Shown: positions 27,927-37,594, counted from the first letter of the stretch. The stretch is 64,000 nt of DNA from Psychrobacter sp. GP33 (GCF_014119005.1 NZ_JACGYX010000001.1:124001-188000), one strand, 5' to 3'. The notes: a model not told the origin generated them from the letters alone. Numbers and translations are program-made.

Positions 27927-28580
27927 TTATTCTTCCATATTGGCTAATTGCTCTAAAATATTGACATAATTGTCGACGCCTTGCGCGCCACTAACCAAGT
28001 GTTGCTCATTAAAAATTATCGCAGGAACGCTTTTAATACCTTGCCGCTGCCAATGCTGCTCTACCTCACGTACGGCATTAGCAAAGCGCTGGTCCTCTAA
28101 AACTGCTAATGCTTCCTCACGATTCAGTCCAATTTCAGCGGCGATATCAGCAAGTACCGCGATATCAGATAGGTTTCTATTGTCGGTAAAGTGCGCGGCA
28201 AATAACGCCTGCTTTAATCCATGCATGTGCCCTTGCTGCTCAGCCCAATGCAAAAGCTGATGCAGATTAAAGGTATTGTGCATACGCAGGTCATCATTAA
28301 AATTAAACTCAAAGCCGAAATCAGAACCCACGTCTGTTATGTGGGCACGGCTGGCGTCGGACTCTGCTTTGCTTGAGCCATATTTTTCTGTGATATGCTC
28401 ACGCATATTTTGCCCCTCGCTTGGCATGTTAGGGTTTAACTCAAACGGATGCCAGTGTATCTCATGGGTAGTATTGGTTTGCTCTAATGCTGCTGCCAGC
28501 TGACGATAACCGACAACACACCAAGGGCAAACGACGTCTGATACGATATCGATGCGTAGCGGTTTTTTTGAATTTTTCAT
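27927..28580 (-). CDS. DsbA-family oxidoreductase (FrnE-like)
   Basis: This 217-residue protein has a thioredoxin fold with a helical insertion, as in FrnE/2-hydroxychromene-2-carboxylate isomerase-type DsbA relatives. The redox motif CPWC lies near residues 18-21, and the cis-Pro loop KSVPAIIFNEQHLVSGAQG near 185-203. There is no signal peptide, so it acts in the cytoplasm. Relatives are polyketide or stress-related oxidoreductases; the substrate is unknown. Confidence 0.85.
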   Translation of the reverse strand: MKNSKKPLRIDIVSDVVCPWCVVGYRQLAAALEQTNTTHEIHWHPFELNPNMPSEGQNMREHITEKYGSSKAESDASRAHITDVGSDFGFEFNFNDDLRMHNTFNLHQLLHWAEQQGHMHGLKQALFAAHFTDNRNLSDIAVLADIAAEIGLNREEALAVLEDQRFANAVREVEQHWQRQGIKSVPAIIFNEQHLVSGAQGVDNYVNILEQLANMEE

Positions 28581-28770
28581 ATGTTTTACCTAATTTATTG
28601 TCTGTTTTCTATTTAATAAAGTACTATTTGAGGCACGCTTCCTTTACCCAAAGCTGACTATAATCAATATACTTATCGAACGATATTAAGAGAAAGGTTA
28701 GGTGATTACAACGGCTGCTAAGTTACTAATGAAAAGTGTCAACTGTTATCACATATCAAGTTGAGGGTAA

Positions 28771-28914
28771 TTACTTTTTAAACTGAGGACCAATCGTCGA
28801 TTTAATTTCCTTAGTTGGCTTAAAGTTAAATAAACAGTTAGCAGGCTTGTGGACATAATACAATGCTTTAGCCATCATATTAACAGGACTGCTTGAATAC
28901 ATTACTACCGTCAT
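28771..28914 (-). CDS. possible small protein or gene remnant, 47 aa
   Basis: A 47-residue frame begins at ATG 28914 and ends at TAA 28771. It contains MAKALYYVHKPANCLF and FKPTKEIKSTIGPQFKK, a non-random-looking composition, but I recognise no family and see no ribosome binding site. It lies in a 397-bp gap between the DsbA-family gene and the divergent DUF308 gene. It may be a true small protein or the tail of a lost gene. Confidence 0.3.
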   Translation of the reverse strand: MTVVMYSSSPVNMMAKALYYVHKPANCLFNFKPTKEIKSTIGPQFKK

Positions 28915-28977
28915 ACAAGATAAAAAACGGTGTACGTTATAATTTGTTTTTTATTAAATATAAAGTAAGAAAGTCTT

Positions 28978-29499
28978 ATGAATCGTACATTATGGATGGT
29001 AGTTGGCGTTATCAGTATTCTTGGAGGTGTCTTTGCATTTTTTAATCCTCTTAGCGCCAGTTTCGCCGCTGAACAGTTAGCAGGGTTTGTATTTCTTCTG
29101 GTGGGTATCTTACAATTTGTCGCTCTATTTCGTGCGCACAGTACCATTGGTAAAGTGCTCGCTGCTATCGGTGGCGTGCTTGGTATATTGATTGGTATTG
29201 AGCTATTACAAAATCCATTACAAGGTATATTAACGTTGACAATGGTCATTGCTATTTTGTTTATGGCAACAGGTATTGTCAGAGCCGTGGTCGCTTTTGG
29301 ACTGCGTAAGACAGTGGCTTTTATACCACTATTAATCTCAGGGCTTATCTCAATTGCATTGGCTATCATGATTTTTACCAGTTATCCGCAATCAGCGACA
29401 TATATCATTGGTGTACTACTAGCAGTCGAGCTGATTTCTAATGGCATATCACTTATCATGTATTCACGCGTACAGCCACCTTTGATTAGAAACATCTAG
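28978..29499 (+). CDS. DUF308 (HdeD-like) membrane protein
   Basis: This 173-residue protein is almost wholly hydrophobic with six predicted helices in three pairs, each pair with a Gly-rich turn (GVISILGGVFAFFNPL, GGVLGILIGIELLQNPL, GLISIALAIMIF), the DUF308/HdeD repeat pattern. HdeD of E. coli is linked to acid resistance; a stress role here is only inferred. It is flanked by its own terminator. Confidence 0.85.
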   Translation: MNRTLWMVVGVISILGGVFAFFNPLSASFAAEQLAGFVFLLVGILQFVALFRAHSTIGKVLAAIGGVLGILIGIELLQNPLQGILTLTMVIAILFMATGIVRAVVAFGLRKTVAFIPLLISGLISIALAIMIFTSYPQSATYIIGVLLAVELISNGISLIMYSRVQPPLIRNI

Positions 29500-29524
29500 A
29501 TTTTAGCTGTCAGCTATCAGAAAT

Positions 29525-29555
29525 AAAAAAGACTCCGTAAAATCGAGTCTTTTTT
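29525..29555. terminator. terminator after DUF308 gene
   Basis: AAAAAAGACTC pairs with GAGTCTTTTTT across a 9-nt loop, followed by non-coding sequence. It can act in both directions. Confidence 0.85.
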
Positions 29556-29612
29556 GGCTTGTACACTCTTAATAAGGACTTAATTCCGTTAATACGTTTC
29601 ATAATGACAAAA

Positions 29613-29645
29613 AAATGCGCCTATTATTGATAATAAGGCGCATTT
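29613..29645 (-). terminator. terminator of the Roadblock/PAS gene cluster
   Basis: AAATGCGCCT (29613-29622) is perfectly complementary to AGGCGCATTT (29636-29645). On the minus strand the hairpin is followed by a run of T, and it lies 33 bp after the last gene of the cluster. Confidence 0.8.
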
Positions 29646-29678
29646 AATAATTTTTATTTTTTGATTCTTCAATTTTAT

Positions 29679-30293
29679 TTAATCCAGAAATTTCAATCCA
29701 GATGTTTTAATGCCCCAAATTAATTCAACAAAGGCACGATTGTTGGTTAACGGCTCGCCATCAATAATCAATGCGTAACCATCATTATCAATCCATAAAA
29801 ATACAAAGCTGGTTTCAGGAATTAATAAATCCACTTGTTGGAAAAAAGAAATGGCTCGGCTACCGACTGACCAGCCGCGCTGCTTTTGACGCAGCATAAA
29901 GCCTGAAAAGTCAGCTGCCGCAACGCTGAGCATGTCCGCTTCTTCTTGACTATAACCAATCCGCGCCAAACAGAATCCATCATCTGAGGCAATTGCTGCG
30001 CGACGCTTACCCGATAGACTTGCTACTACATAAGGTAAAAACTGATCGAGTGGTAAGTTTGGAGCAGGTAGAAAGGTTGACAGTCTTTCAATAAATCCCT
30101 GCTCAACAAAACCATCTAGCCACAGTTCGGGATACTCCTCTAGCCATGTTGCCACTAGCATGGTCTCACGATGTGAGAGCAGGGCTTGTAATGCCAGTTG
30201 CATTGCAGTCGGTGCTTGCTGTGAAAATGCTTCAAATACGCCAGCTGGCGTTAGGGTAATATAGGTTTTATCAGCATTATCGAGAATGGACAT
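29679..30293 (-). CDS. unknown protein with Roadblock-like segment
   Basis: This 204-residue soluble protein is not one I recognise by name. Residues about 95-150 (GKRRAAIASDDGFCLARIG, then QEEADMLSVAAADFSGF) resemble a Roadblock/LC7 fold, in which a strand-turn-strand with a conserved Gly is followed by a long helix. The N-terminal 90 residues are helical and unassigned. It is the last gene of the five-gene cluster with a true Roadblock protein at its head, 68 bp after its neighbour. A role in the same signalling complex is inferred from position. Confidence 0.6.
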   Translation of the reverse strand: MSILDNADKTYITLTPAGVFEAFSQQAPTAMQLALQALLSHRETMLVATWLEEYPELWLDGFVEQGFIERLSTFLPAPNLPLDQFLPYVVASLSGKRRAAIASDDGFCLARIGYSQEEADMLSVAAADFSGFMLRQKQRGWSVGSRAISFFQQVDLLIPETSFVFLWIDNDGYALIIDGEPLTNNRAFVELIWGIKTSGLKFLD

Positions 30294-30361
30294 AGAAGCT
30301 ACCTTATTAAAATCTGAAAAATAACGTTAGTGATGACCTGTGTTGGTAACTTATCCTGACA

Positions 30362-31015
30362 TTATTGAGCTTCAGGTATGGGCGTAGTACGTTCTTCATT
30401 GCTAACCGTGGTTTGTTCTAAGCGTTGCTGGCAGTCACTCCAACGCTCATCAAATAACCAATCACTTTTTCCTAAGCGAAACCAGACGATGGAGAAGGCA
30501 AGGCGATCATTACACGCCAAACAATGGGCAAAGAATTCATTTTCAATTTGCTTAATGGTTTGCCAGTTTTCATTATCGCGTGCTTCCATCAGCTCAGTAG
30601 TGATATTTTTGGCGACTTCCTTGGCATCATCACTACTGATACGCAAGCGGTGTGTATCGACATTCAGCGATGGAGTCACAAGGACACTCCAACGAGTGGC
30701 AAAAATACTGCTGTGCTTAATATAATCAAGTTTGTTAATACAATTGTGAAAAGCTTGTTCTATCTGTGGATGCAAGCGCCCTTGAATGCGCGCAAATATT
30801 TCTTCAACATTATAAGGGATATCGTACCAACAACCGTAAAAAAAGTCTGCCAAAGCGCCTTGTAAAGGCTCTTTTTCATTTAATAATAAGGCGGCGTTAA
30901 TGCGTTGTTCATGGTAATAACGATTGTTTGGAACCACAAATACTTTACGGGAAAAGTAACGGAAGGCTTTGCGAGCGGCGAGCTCGCTTTCCTCAGTTAC
31001 AGGTACATTGACCAT
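30362..31015 (-). CDS. conserved-looking hypothetical protein of sensory cluster
   Basis: This 217-residue soluble protein is unknown to me. It has no signal peptide or membrane helix, is rich in Trp, Tyr and Phe (FYGCWYDIPYNVEEIFARI near residues 58-75) and is predicted to be mainly helical. It lies between the PhnD-like gene (288-bp gap) and the Roadblock-like gene (68-bp gap) on the same strand. Its start has a purine-rich region upstream. The function is not inferable beyond the genomic association. Confidence 0.6.
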   Translation of the reverse strand: MVNVPVTEESELAARKAFRYFSRKVFVVPNNRYYHEQRINAALLLNEKEPLQGALADFFYGCWYDIPYNVEEIFARIQGRLHPQIEQAFHNCINKLDYIKHSSIFATRWSVLVTPSLNVDTHRLRISSDDAKEVAKNITTELMEARDNENWQTIKQIENEFFAHCLACNDRLAFSIVWFRLGKSDWLFDERWSDCQQRLEQTTVSNEERTTPIPEAQ

Positions 31016-31303
31016 AACGCTATCCCTTATTATTGAGTGAAAGATTATCTATTGAGTTATTACTGAGTGAGCTGTTATTAAGAAAACTGTTATTAAGTAA
31101 ATTATTATAAAGTGGAGGCTGGCAAGAATGGAGCTATCTATTCAGAATATTTATTTAAATTGGGCAAGCTTATAAATATTAAAAAAGCAATTAGTAACCA
31201 TAATAAGTATCCATGAAGATATCATTTATCAAATATTTTAAACGATTTATAAACTTCTATAGATACCTAAAAATGGCTAATTTTATCTTTTATGAGCCAT
31301 CAA

Positions 31304-32053
31304 CTAATTCAGCAAAGTTTCCATCAAATCTAACATAAACTCTCCATCTTCTTCACTCATTACCTCAAAGCCTTGAGGCATACCAAGCTCAGTTAACGCT
31401 GCTTTACCATCTTCATCGTTATGCAAATTAAGAATGGCATCCATGAGAATGTCGGTATCAGGAAAATCATCTTTAATAAGTAATACATGGCTAATATCTG
31501 CCAAATCGCTTTCAATAAGAACGGATAGTTGAGCCTTAGTAAGTCGTGAAAAGCTATGGAAAATTTCAGCCAAAAAGAAAGCGGCTTGAGATTCACCTTT
31601 GATAACTTGGCGTGCCGCTGCTTGATAAGTTTCGGTTACTGTCCAATTAAGATCGTTTTCTTCCAAATCAACCGCTTCTAGTAAGCGTAAACCAATGAGC
31701 TTAACGTCACGGTTATTTGCCATAGAAATGGTCGCGCCGACGGTCAAATCTTCCAAGCAATTGATATCGCTATTGGCAGCCGCCGCAATCACCATTTCAT
31801 CAGATTTACCAATAGGACGGGCAACTGCTCGGTAGCCTTGTTCGCGGATAAGCGTTGTTGCATCAAAAGGATTGGCATAAATGACTTGAATGTTGCCTGC
31901 GCTAATCAGTTCTTCTTGCTCAGCATGTGAAGCGGGTATATTCAGGTGCATATTTAGATTGGCACGTTTTTGAATTAAGATATTAAACATATGCCAGCCT
32001 GCAAAACGCTCAGGCGAAAAATCAGGGGCGATTAACATATTATGCGTCGTCAT
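31304..32053 (-). CDS. PhnD-like substrate-binding domain protein without signal peptide
   Basis: This 249-residue protein resembles PhnD/phosphonate-type periplasmic binding domains: IQVIYANPFDATTLIREQGY near residues 54-73, then RPIGKSDEMVIAAA near 78-91, DLTVGATISMANNRD near 101-115 and RQVIKGESQAAFFLAEIF near 150-168. It starts directly in the domain with no signal peptide, so it should be cytoplasmic, as a sensor rather than a transporter part. It is 3 bp downstream of the PAS gene and must be translated with it. A GTP- or metabolite-sensing role is inference. Confidence 0.68.
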   Translation of the reverse strand: MTTHNMLIAPDFSPERFAGWHMFNILIQKRANLNMHLNIPASHAEQEELISAGNIQVIYANPFDATTLIREQGYRAVARPIGKSDEMVIAAAANSDINCLEDLTVGATISMANNRDVKLIGLRLLEAVDLEENDLNWTVTETYQAAARQVIKGESQAAFFLAEIFHSFSRLTKAQLSVLIESDLADISHVLLIKDDFPDTDILMDAILNLHNDEDGKAALTELGMPQGFEVMSEEDGEFMLDLMETLLN

Positions 32054-32056
32054 GAT

Positions 32057-32551
32057 TTAACCTTCCTCGTTCTGTTTCATTTCGGCATATTGAGCAATAG
32101 CGGCTTCAATTTTGCTACGTGATGGTTTACGGCGTACTGACGTGTAACCGACTGTTTTACCGTGTCGTACATTGGGCACGACAGTGGCGTAAACCCAATA
32201 ATGACTGCCATCTTTGCACAAGTTTTTGACATAGCCATGCCACTTTTGCCCAGACTCAGCGGTTGCCCATAAATCTTTATAGGCGGCTTTTGGCATATCA
32301 GGATGGCGCAAAATAGACTGTGGCTGACCGATGAGCTCGTCAACACTGTAGCCGCTAATTTCTACAAAAGCATCATTAGCATGTGTAAGAATACCGTTCA
32401 AATCTGTTCGTGACACGATGAGTTTACCATCGGGATAAGGGCGCTCGATCCCTGAGTCGTAAACAGTACGCGAGGTTCCATCGTGATACGTTAACGTGAT
32501 TTGCTCAGCGGGCATATCAGGCTTATTGGCATCAGAAAGTGGAGAACCCAT
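32057..32551 (-). CDS. Aer-type PAS domain protein
   Basis: This 164-residue protein is essentially one PAS domain of the Aer family. After a 45-residue leader it shows TDLNGILTHANDAFVEISGY near 48-67, ELIGQPQSILRHPDMP near 71-86, AYKDLWATAESGQKWHGYV and the strand GSHYWVYATVVPN. In Aer this domain binds FAD and senses redox state. Here the HAMP, membrane and chemotaxis signalling domains are missing, so it must pass its signal to partner proteins. A 3-bp gap separates it from the PhnD-like gene. Confidence 0.82.
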   Translation of the reverse strand: MGSPLSDANKPDMPAEQITLTYHDGTSRTVYDSGIERPYPDGKLIVSRTDLNGILTHANDAFVEISGYSVDELIGQPQSILRHPDMPKAAYKDLWATAESGQKWHGYVKNLCKDGSHYWVYATVVPNVRHGKTVGYTSVRRKPSRSKIEAAIAQYAEMKQNEEG

Positions 32552-32687
32552 GATAATCTCCTTTATCTATTTTAATAATCATTATTAGTTGATGTACATA
32601 ACAATCAATGTGTTATCTCATCAATTAGAATCAGTTTTATATCGTTATTACTATACGCTTATTACTATAGAGCAGCTTAATTAGCCT

Positions 32688-33050
32688 TTAAATCAGCTTA
32701 GCAAGTGCTTCTGAAGCGCGCTTAATGTCCAAAAAGACCAGCCCCAGCTTAGCATTAGGCTTAGTCATAATGGTTAGTACCGCTTCATCACCTGAAGACG
32801 TCATGATGACCGAACCTTTTTCGCCTTGAATCATAATGCGATCGATACTTCCACGTGCCAACTCTTGACCTGCACGATCTCCCAAAGACAATAGGGCGGC
32901 TGACATAGCGCCTACCCTGTCTTCATCAACATTCGTAGGTAATGCAGATGCTATCATCAGACCGTCGGTTGAGATAAGAGCTGACGCTTCAACATCGGCT
33001 GATGAATTGTTTAAGTCTTCTAAGATTTGTTGAAATGAATCTGTACGCAT
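32688..33050 (-). CDS. Roadblock/LC7 domain protein (MglB-like)
   Basis: This 120-residue protein is a single Roadblock/LC7 domain: a first strand and turn (VEASALISTDGLMIASALP near residues 20-38), a long central helix (DRVGAMSAALLSLGDRAGQEL near 44-64) and later strands (GSVIMTSSGDEAVLTIMTK). Such proteins form dimers; MglB is a GTPase-activating partner of MglA. No small GTPase gene is in this cluster. It is the first gene of the five-gene unit, with a 651-bp upstream region. Confidence 0.82.
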   Translation of the reverse strand: MRTDSFQQILEDLNNSSADVEASALISTDGLMIASALPTNVDEDRVGAMSAALLSLGDRAGQELARGSIDRIMIQGEKGSVIMTSSGDEAVLTIMTKPNAKLGLVFLDIKRASEALAKLI

Positions 33051-33701
33051 ATATGTCTCTATTGCTGAATGTTAAATGGATACAAACTAACTATTGATAA
33101 TTTAGAAAGTTATATTTTCTTATGCACGTACAGTATAAAACCTTACTTCTTATATTGATATAAAATTATCTAATAATTTATAAAAACTACATTGAATATA
33201 GTAATTAGCTGTAAAATAGGGTGCATTACTTATTTTATTAAATTATTTAGATGCTGACTATTAACCTGCATCAACAATACGCGTTTTTGTATCAAGAAGT
33301 GTTTTACGAGATTTATAATTTTCACTATTTTTAAAAAAAACTATTGACTTTTTTGGTCAGAGCTGTAAATTAAATAGGCAGAGTCAAGCGTCCATTCATA
33401 AAATACCTTTCACATATTATTCATGACATTATTTATTGTAATGTTCTCATCTACCTATAAATTGTAGCCTAGATGGCAGTCTATAGTGACCTATTCACAA
33501 CTATAGACTTTAGTATTGTGTGTCCGTCTATGGGTCAGTCAGCTCGCTTATATTCAAGTCAGCCGCCATAGATTCTGCATAAGCTCAACACTTGGCTGTT
33601 TAATACTGCACCGGTATTTGTCATATTGTAGTATATTGTCGTGCAATATGACCCGGATGCTATTCAGTACACCCACCTCGCTCCATCGCTAAGGAAGATA
33701 T
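33051..33701. other. divergent regulatory region, Roadblock cluster / gdhA
   Basis: 651 bp with stops in all frames. It is strongly AT-rich near 33100-33350. It should contain promoters for the Roadblock cluster (minus) and gdhA (plus). An imperfect TTGAC...GGTCA pair at about 33347 has the wrong spacing for the RutR-type box seen elsewhere. No other element is clear. Confidence 0.45.
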
Positions 33702-35048
33702 ATGAGTATCAGTGAAGCCATCAAAAAAATTGAAGCCCAATATGCGCATCAGCCCGAATTCATTCAAGCCGTAAAAGAAGTCGCTATCACCATCAAGCCG
33801 TTGTACGAAGCTCATCCTGAATATGAAACTTTAAAAGTATTTGAACGTTTGGTAGAACCAGATCGCATGGTTTGCTTCCGAGTTAACTGGGAAAACGATA
33901 AAGGCGAGATTCAAATCAACCGTGGCTGGCGTGTCCAGTTTAACAACGCCTTAGGTCCTTACAAAGGCGGTTTACGATTTCACCCAACTGTAACGGAATC
34001 AGTGCTCAAATTCTTAGGTTTTGAGCAAATCTTTAAAAATGCCTTAACTGGTCTACCGATTGGTGGTGGTAAAGGTGGTTCTGATTTTGATCCTAAAGGC
34101 AAGACAGACTCTGAAATTCGCCGTTTTTGCTACGCCTTTATGCGTGAGCTGCATCACTATGTGAATAAAGACATTGACGTACCCGCCGGTGATATAGGTG
34201 TTGGTGGACGTGAAGTCAGCTATATGTATGCGATGTATAAAAACTTAACACGTGAATCGACAGGTGTCATTACGGGTAAAGGCGTTGGTTTCGGTGGTAG
34301 CTTGATGCGTACGGAAGCCACTGGTTACGGTGCAGTATACTTTTTAGAAAGCATGCTCACGGCTCAAAACGATAGTATCAAAGGTAAAAAAGTATTGGTA
34401 TCAGGCGCGGGTAACGTATCCTTACATGCCGCTGAAAAAGCAAATATGATTGGTGGTATTGTCTTAACTGTATCCGATTCGCAAGGCACTTTGTATGATG
34501 AGAAAGGTCTCAATCAAGAAAAAATTGATTGGCTAAAAGCTCAGAAAGAACAAAGTAAACCGCTTGCTGAATATGTTAGTGTGTTTGGTGGTGAATGGTT
34601 AGCCGGTCAAAAGCCTTGGAGCGTGAAAGCAGATATCGCTATTCCATCAGCCACGCAGAACGAAGTGGATGAGGCAGATGCCAAGTTATTGGTAGATAAT
34701 GGCGTAAAATATATCGTTGAAGGCGCGAACATGCCACTTACTGCAGAAGCGATTGACCATATCCGTCTACATCATGTGCATTATGCGCCAGGTAAAGCGG
34801 CGAATGCGGGCGGCGTTGCCGTCTCTGCGCTTGAGATGTCACAGAACTCTGTACGTCAGTATCAAACTTTTGAAGAAGTGGACGAACGCTTAAAATGTAT
34901 TATGAAAGATATTCATGATAGCGCCGCAGCAGCTTCTGAAAAGTATGGTCAGACTGAAAACGGTTACATTGACTATATGGCGGGTGCCAATATGGTTGGC
35001 TTTAAACGAGTTGCTGATGCCTTGGTGGCTTACGGTATCTTAAACTAG
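33702..35048 (+). CDS. gdhA: NADP-specific glutamate dehydrogenase
   Basis: GdhA makes glutamate from 2-oxoglutarate, ammonia and NADPH. The 448-residue protein matches the hexameric E. coli-type enzyme (447): GWRVQFNNALGPYKGGLRFH near residues 77-96, GLPIGGGKGGSDFDPKG near 121-137 with the catalytic lysine, and the dinucleotide loop SGAGNVSLHAAEK near 235-247. The start follows AAGGAAGA. A strong terminator lies 69 bp after the stop. Ammonia released by the ureide pathway could be assimilated by it. Confidence 0.95.
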   Translation: MSISEAIKKIEAQYAHQPEFIQAVKEVAITIKPLYEAHPEYETLKVFERLVEPDRMVCFRVNWENDKGEIQINRGWRVQFNNALGPYKGGLRFHPTVTESVLKFLGFEQIFKNALTGLPIGGGKGGSDFDPKGKTDSEIRRFCYAFMRELHHYVNKDIDVPAGDIGVGGREVSYMYAMYKNLTRESTGVITGKGVGFGGSLMRTEATGYGAVYFLESMLTAQNDSIKGKKVLVSGAGNVSLHAAEKANMIGGIVLTVSDSQGTLYDEKGLNQEKIDWLKAQKEQSKPLAEYVSVFGGEWLAGQKPWSVKADIAIPSATQNEVDEADAKLLVDNGVKYIVEGANMPLTAEAIDHIRLHHVHYAPGKAANAGGVAVSALEMSQNSVRQYQTFEEVDERLKCIMKDIHDSAAAASEKYGQTENGYIDYMAGANMVGFKRVADALVAYGILN

Positions 35049-35116
35049 AAATAGTATCTGGCTACATTGTACGTAGCTGAATGAATCACAGTAATATTTT
35101 TAGCAAATAGTTAACG

Positions 35117-35157
35117 AAATACCGCATTTGTCTTCAATAGGCAGATGCGGTATTTTT
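35117..35157 (+). terminator. terminator after gdhA
   Basis: AAATACCGCAT (35117-35127) pairs with ATGCGGTATTT (35145-35155), and the T-tract extends to 35158. The loop is 17 nt. Confidence 0.88.
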
Positions 35158-35158
35158 T

Positions 35159-35715
35159 TGGATTAAAAATGAAAATTTATAATAATCATCTATTATAAAT
35201 AATTATCACAATCAATTTATTGTTTCTGTATTTAACGGTTATATACATTCCTCTTTTCTAGTCAGTTCCTACTATTTCCCTGTATTATTTTGCTGAATTT
35301 CTAACATTATTTCTAAATATTTTTCAAAATTTCATCAATAAGTCTCTTAGTTTTATCAGAATAATTAAAATTAAGTTTAGTAATATGAATTATCCCCAAG
35401 CTGTTTAAAAGACGTTAACTAAATTTTATTGGAGTATAAACCCTTAATAACTAACATTTTTTTACGGGCGTTACTTAGCGTTACATTTACAAGGTTTTAT
35501 AGACACTTGTTAGGTAACAATTAATTCATCTTTTGTTTATCATATGCATGTCTCGCGTGTTAAATAACTTAAAAAATAATAATCTTGGAAAGTGATAAAA
35601 AGTATTAACGAATAAATTTAGTTAATAACACTAGTGCTGGTTTGCTCAATTATTTTTATTACCAGATGTCATTCTCTAAATAGAAACGGTCGACAATGCT
35701 TAAGGATAAGACATA
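35159..35715. other. AT-rich upstream region of glycosyltransferase cluster
   Basis: About 557 bp with no coding frame and long A/T stretches. It separates gdhA from the glycosyltransferase cluster and should hold its promoter. I see no JUMPstart-like or other defined element. Confidence 0.45.
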
Positions 35716-37530
35716 ATGATCGGTAAGGATATTTGTTTAAATGAAATAGGTCACAAAATCTCTGCACTATTTATGGTGAAACAGCTGAGAGTGAGATATG
35801 CCTTTAATGAATATATTTATGGTGAATGTTGCAATAAAAGTGATGCTAATGATGAGATAAACGATGGTAATAAAGACACTATGTTCCGTTTCACCGGTGA
35901 TAATTCAAATATTATGGTAAAAGAAAGTTTCGAAGACATTCATTATGATAAGAAAGCGCTTAATTATTTATTGAATTCTAAGCAGGCTTTAAAAAATAAT
36001 GAGGTTTATACAGATGATGCGATACGGTTAAGTTTTCAGCTGATGACTCGCGCTGAACCGGCAAAGATGGTGATTGAAACCATTAAAAGTTTAATTGCCA
36101 TTAAAGCGGCTGACGATGAGATTTTGATTGTTGATAATAATCATACTGATGTGGATTTATATCAGCCACTAGCTGATTTCTGTGCAGCATTAGATACAAA
36201 GCTTAATGTGCACTTTTATCATATTGATGCCGTAGCAGGTTTTAAAGCGGGCGCATTAAATTTGGCATTAGGACTGATGAATCCGATGTGTACGCACATC
36301 GTGGTGGTTGATAGCGATTATCAAGCATTACAACATGCTAGAGCGTCGATTGCTGCTGCTATTCAGGAGTATCCGCACCATGCGTTATTACAGTTTCCGC
36401 AATTTTATCGTGATGCGGGTCGATTAGAGGTGCATGGTGAGTTAAATCATTATTTTAATTATCATTTATACCGTGATTTTAATCGCAAGCGGGCGCTATC
36501 TACGGGAACTTATGCTGTTATTCAACGTATGGCGTTAATAGAGTTGGGAGGGTGGTCTGGGGCATCAATTACAGAAGATGCACAGATGGGTGTGCTGATG
36601 CATCGTCAAGGTCTACAGACAGCATTTATTCCAAAAGTCATTGCCACAGGTCTACTGCCAAATACAGTTGGGGACTTGATGAGCCAGCGTCGCCGCTGGA
36701 TATATGGCAATATGCAGGTACTAAATACTTACTTTTCTAATCACTCGCTACCGTTATCAAAGACATCTGCGCCAAACAGCTTTAGTCAGCGTTTAGGGTA
36801 TATGCGTGCTCATTTATCTCAGCTTAGTGCATGGGTAAATATGACAGGTATATTTATTTTTCTCCATATCTGTACGCTACTGATAATAAGTGGCGCTATG
36901 CTTGCCAATTTTGATATAAATTTCCCGTTATTATTAACGCCTTTATATACGGTGTATGCTGGCTATACCTTATTTTTGGGTCGCCGGTTATGGGCATATT
37001 GCCATGACAATGCGCCATTGAATCAGCAGATGAATGGTTCTGATATGCCTTATTTCTATCAAAAACTACGAGCTTGGTTAATGCATTTAAACTTTTGGGA
37101 GCTAGGTGCATTGTCATGGTTGCCCGTACTCTGGGGGCGAGAAAAACCTTTTATTTGTACGCCAAAACAAGTGTATGTTCGTACGCGCCGTACGGTATGG
37201 ACTGCGAATATCGCAGCGTTACCTAAGTTATTTTTTATCATTAATCTAATAACAGCATTAATGGCTGCGCCTTTTTCACCGCTTTATTCGCCACTCATTT
37301 TTGTTTGTGCTATAACGGTTTGTATGTTGAAACTATGGTCAGCCCAGATCATGTTGGCAAATTATGGGTATACCGAATCTAGCAATACTGTAACAGCGGA
37401 CTTTGTTCATAATATTCATCTTGATATTAATAATAAGTCTACTCGTCAAGAACATTCGGTTCTTAATGATTCGGTTACCAGCCGTAAACTTTCAACTTCA
37501 TTACAAGATAACCAAATCATTAACACTTAA
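35716..37530 (+). CDS. family 2 glycosyltransferase, cellulose synthase-like membrane protein
   Basis: This 604-residue protein has an atypical N-terminal extension of about 105 residues, then a GT-A domain of family 2: DDEILIVDNNHTDVDLY near 136-152, a DxD-like VVDSDYQ near 198, TEDAQMGVLM near 285 and the processive QxxRW-type motif SQRRRWIYGN near 328. C-terminal transmembrane helices (about 370-445 and 495-550) suggest a membrane-bound synthase. It heads four glycosyltransferase genes. ATG 35716 follows TAAGGATAA. The product glycan is unknown. Confidence 0.82.
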   Translation: MIGKDICLNEIGHKISALFMVKQLRVRYAFNEYIYGECCNKSDANDEINDGNKDTMFRFTGDNSNIMVKESFEDIHYDKKALNYLLNSKQALKNNEVYTDDAIRLSFQLMTRAEPAKMVIETIKSLIAIKAADDEILIVDNNHTDVDLYQPLADFCAALDTKLNVHFYHIDAVAGFKAGALNLALGLMNPMCTHIVVVDSDYQALQHARASIAAAIQEYPHHALLQFPQFYRDAGRLEVHGELNHYFNYHLYRDFNRKRALSTGTYAVIQRMALIELGGWSGASITEDAQMGVLMHRQGLQTAFIPKVIATGLLPNTVGDLMSQRRRWIYGNMQVLNTYFSNHSLPLSKTSAPNSFSQRLGYMRAHLSQLSAWVNMTGIFIFLHICTLLIISGAMLANFDINFPLLLTPLYTVYAGYTLFLGRRLWAYCHDNAPLNQQMNGSDMPYFYQKLRAWLMHLNFWELGALSWLPVLWGREKPFICTPKQVYVRTRRTVWTANIAALPKLFFIINLITALMAAPFSPLYSPLIFVCAITVCMLKLWSAQIMLANYGYTESSNTVTADFVHNIHLDINNKSTRQEHSVLNDSVTSRKLSTSLQDNQIINT

Positions 37531-37594
37531 TCTTTAGAGTATTTTCGACCTCTATTTTTGCTGCCTAATTGCTGTATTTATTTTGGATTTTTTT

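Noticed and set aside
33347-33362. TTGAC...GGTCA pair upstream of gdhA, considered as a RutR-type box
   Set aside because: The half-sites are one base too far apart and the inner CA/TG bases are missing.
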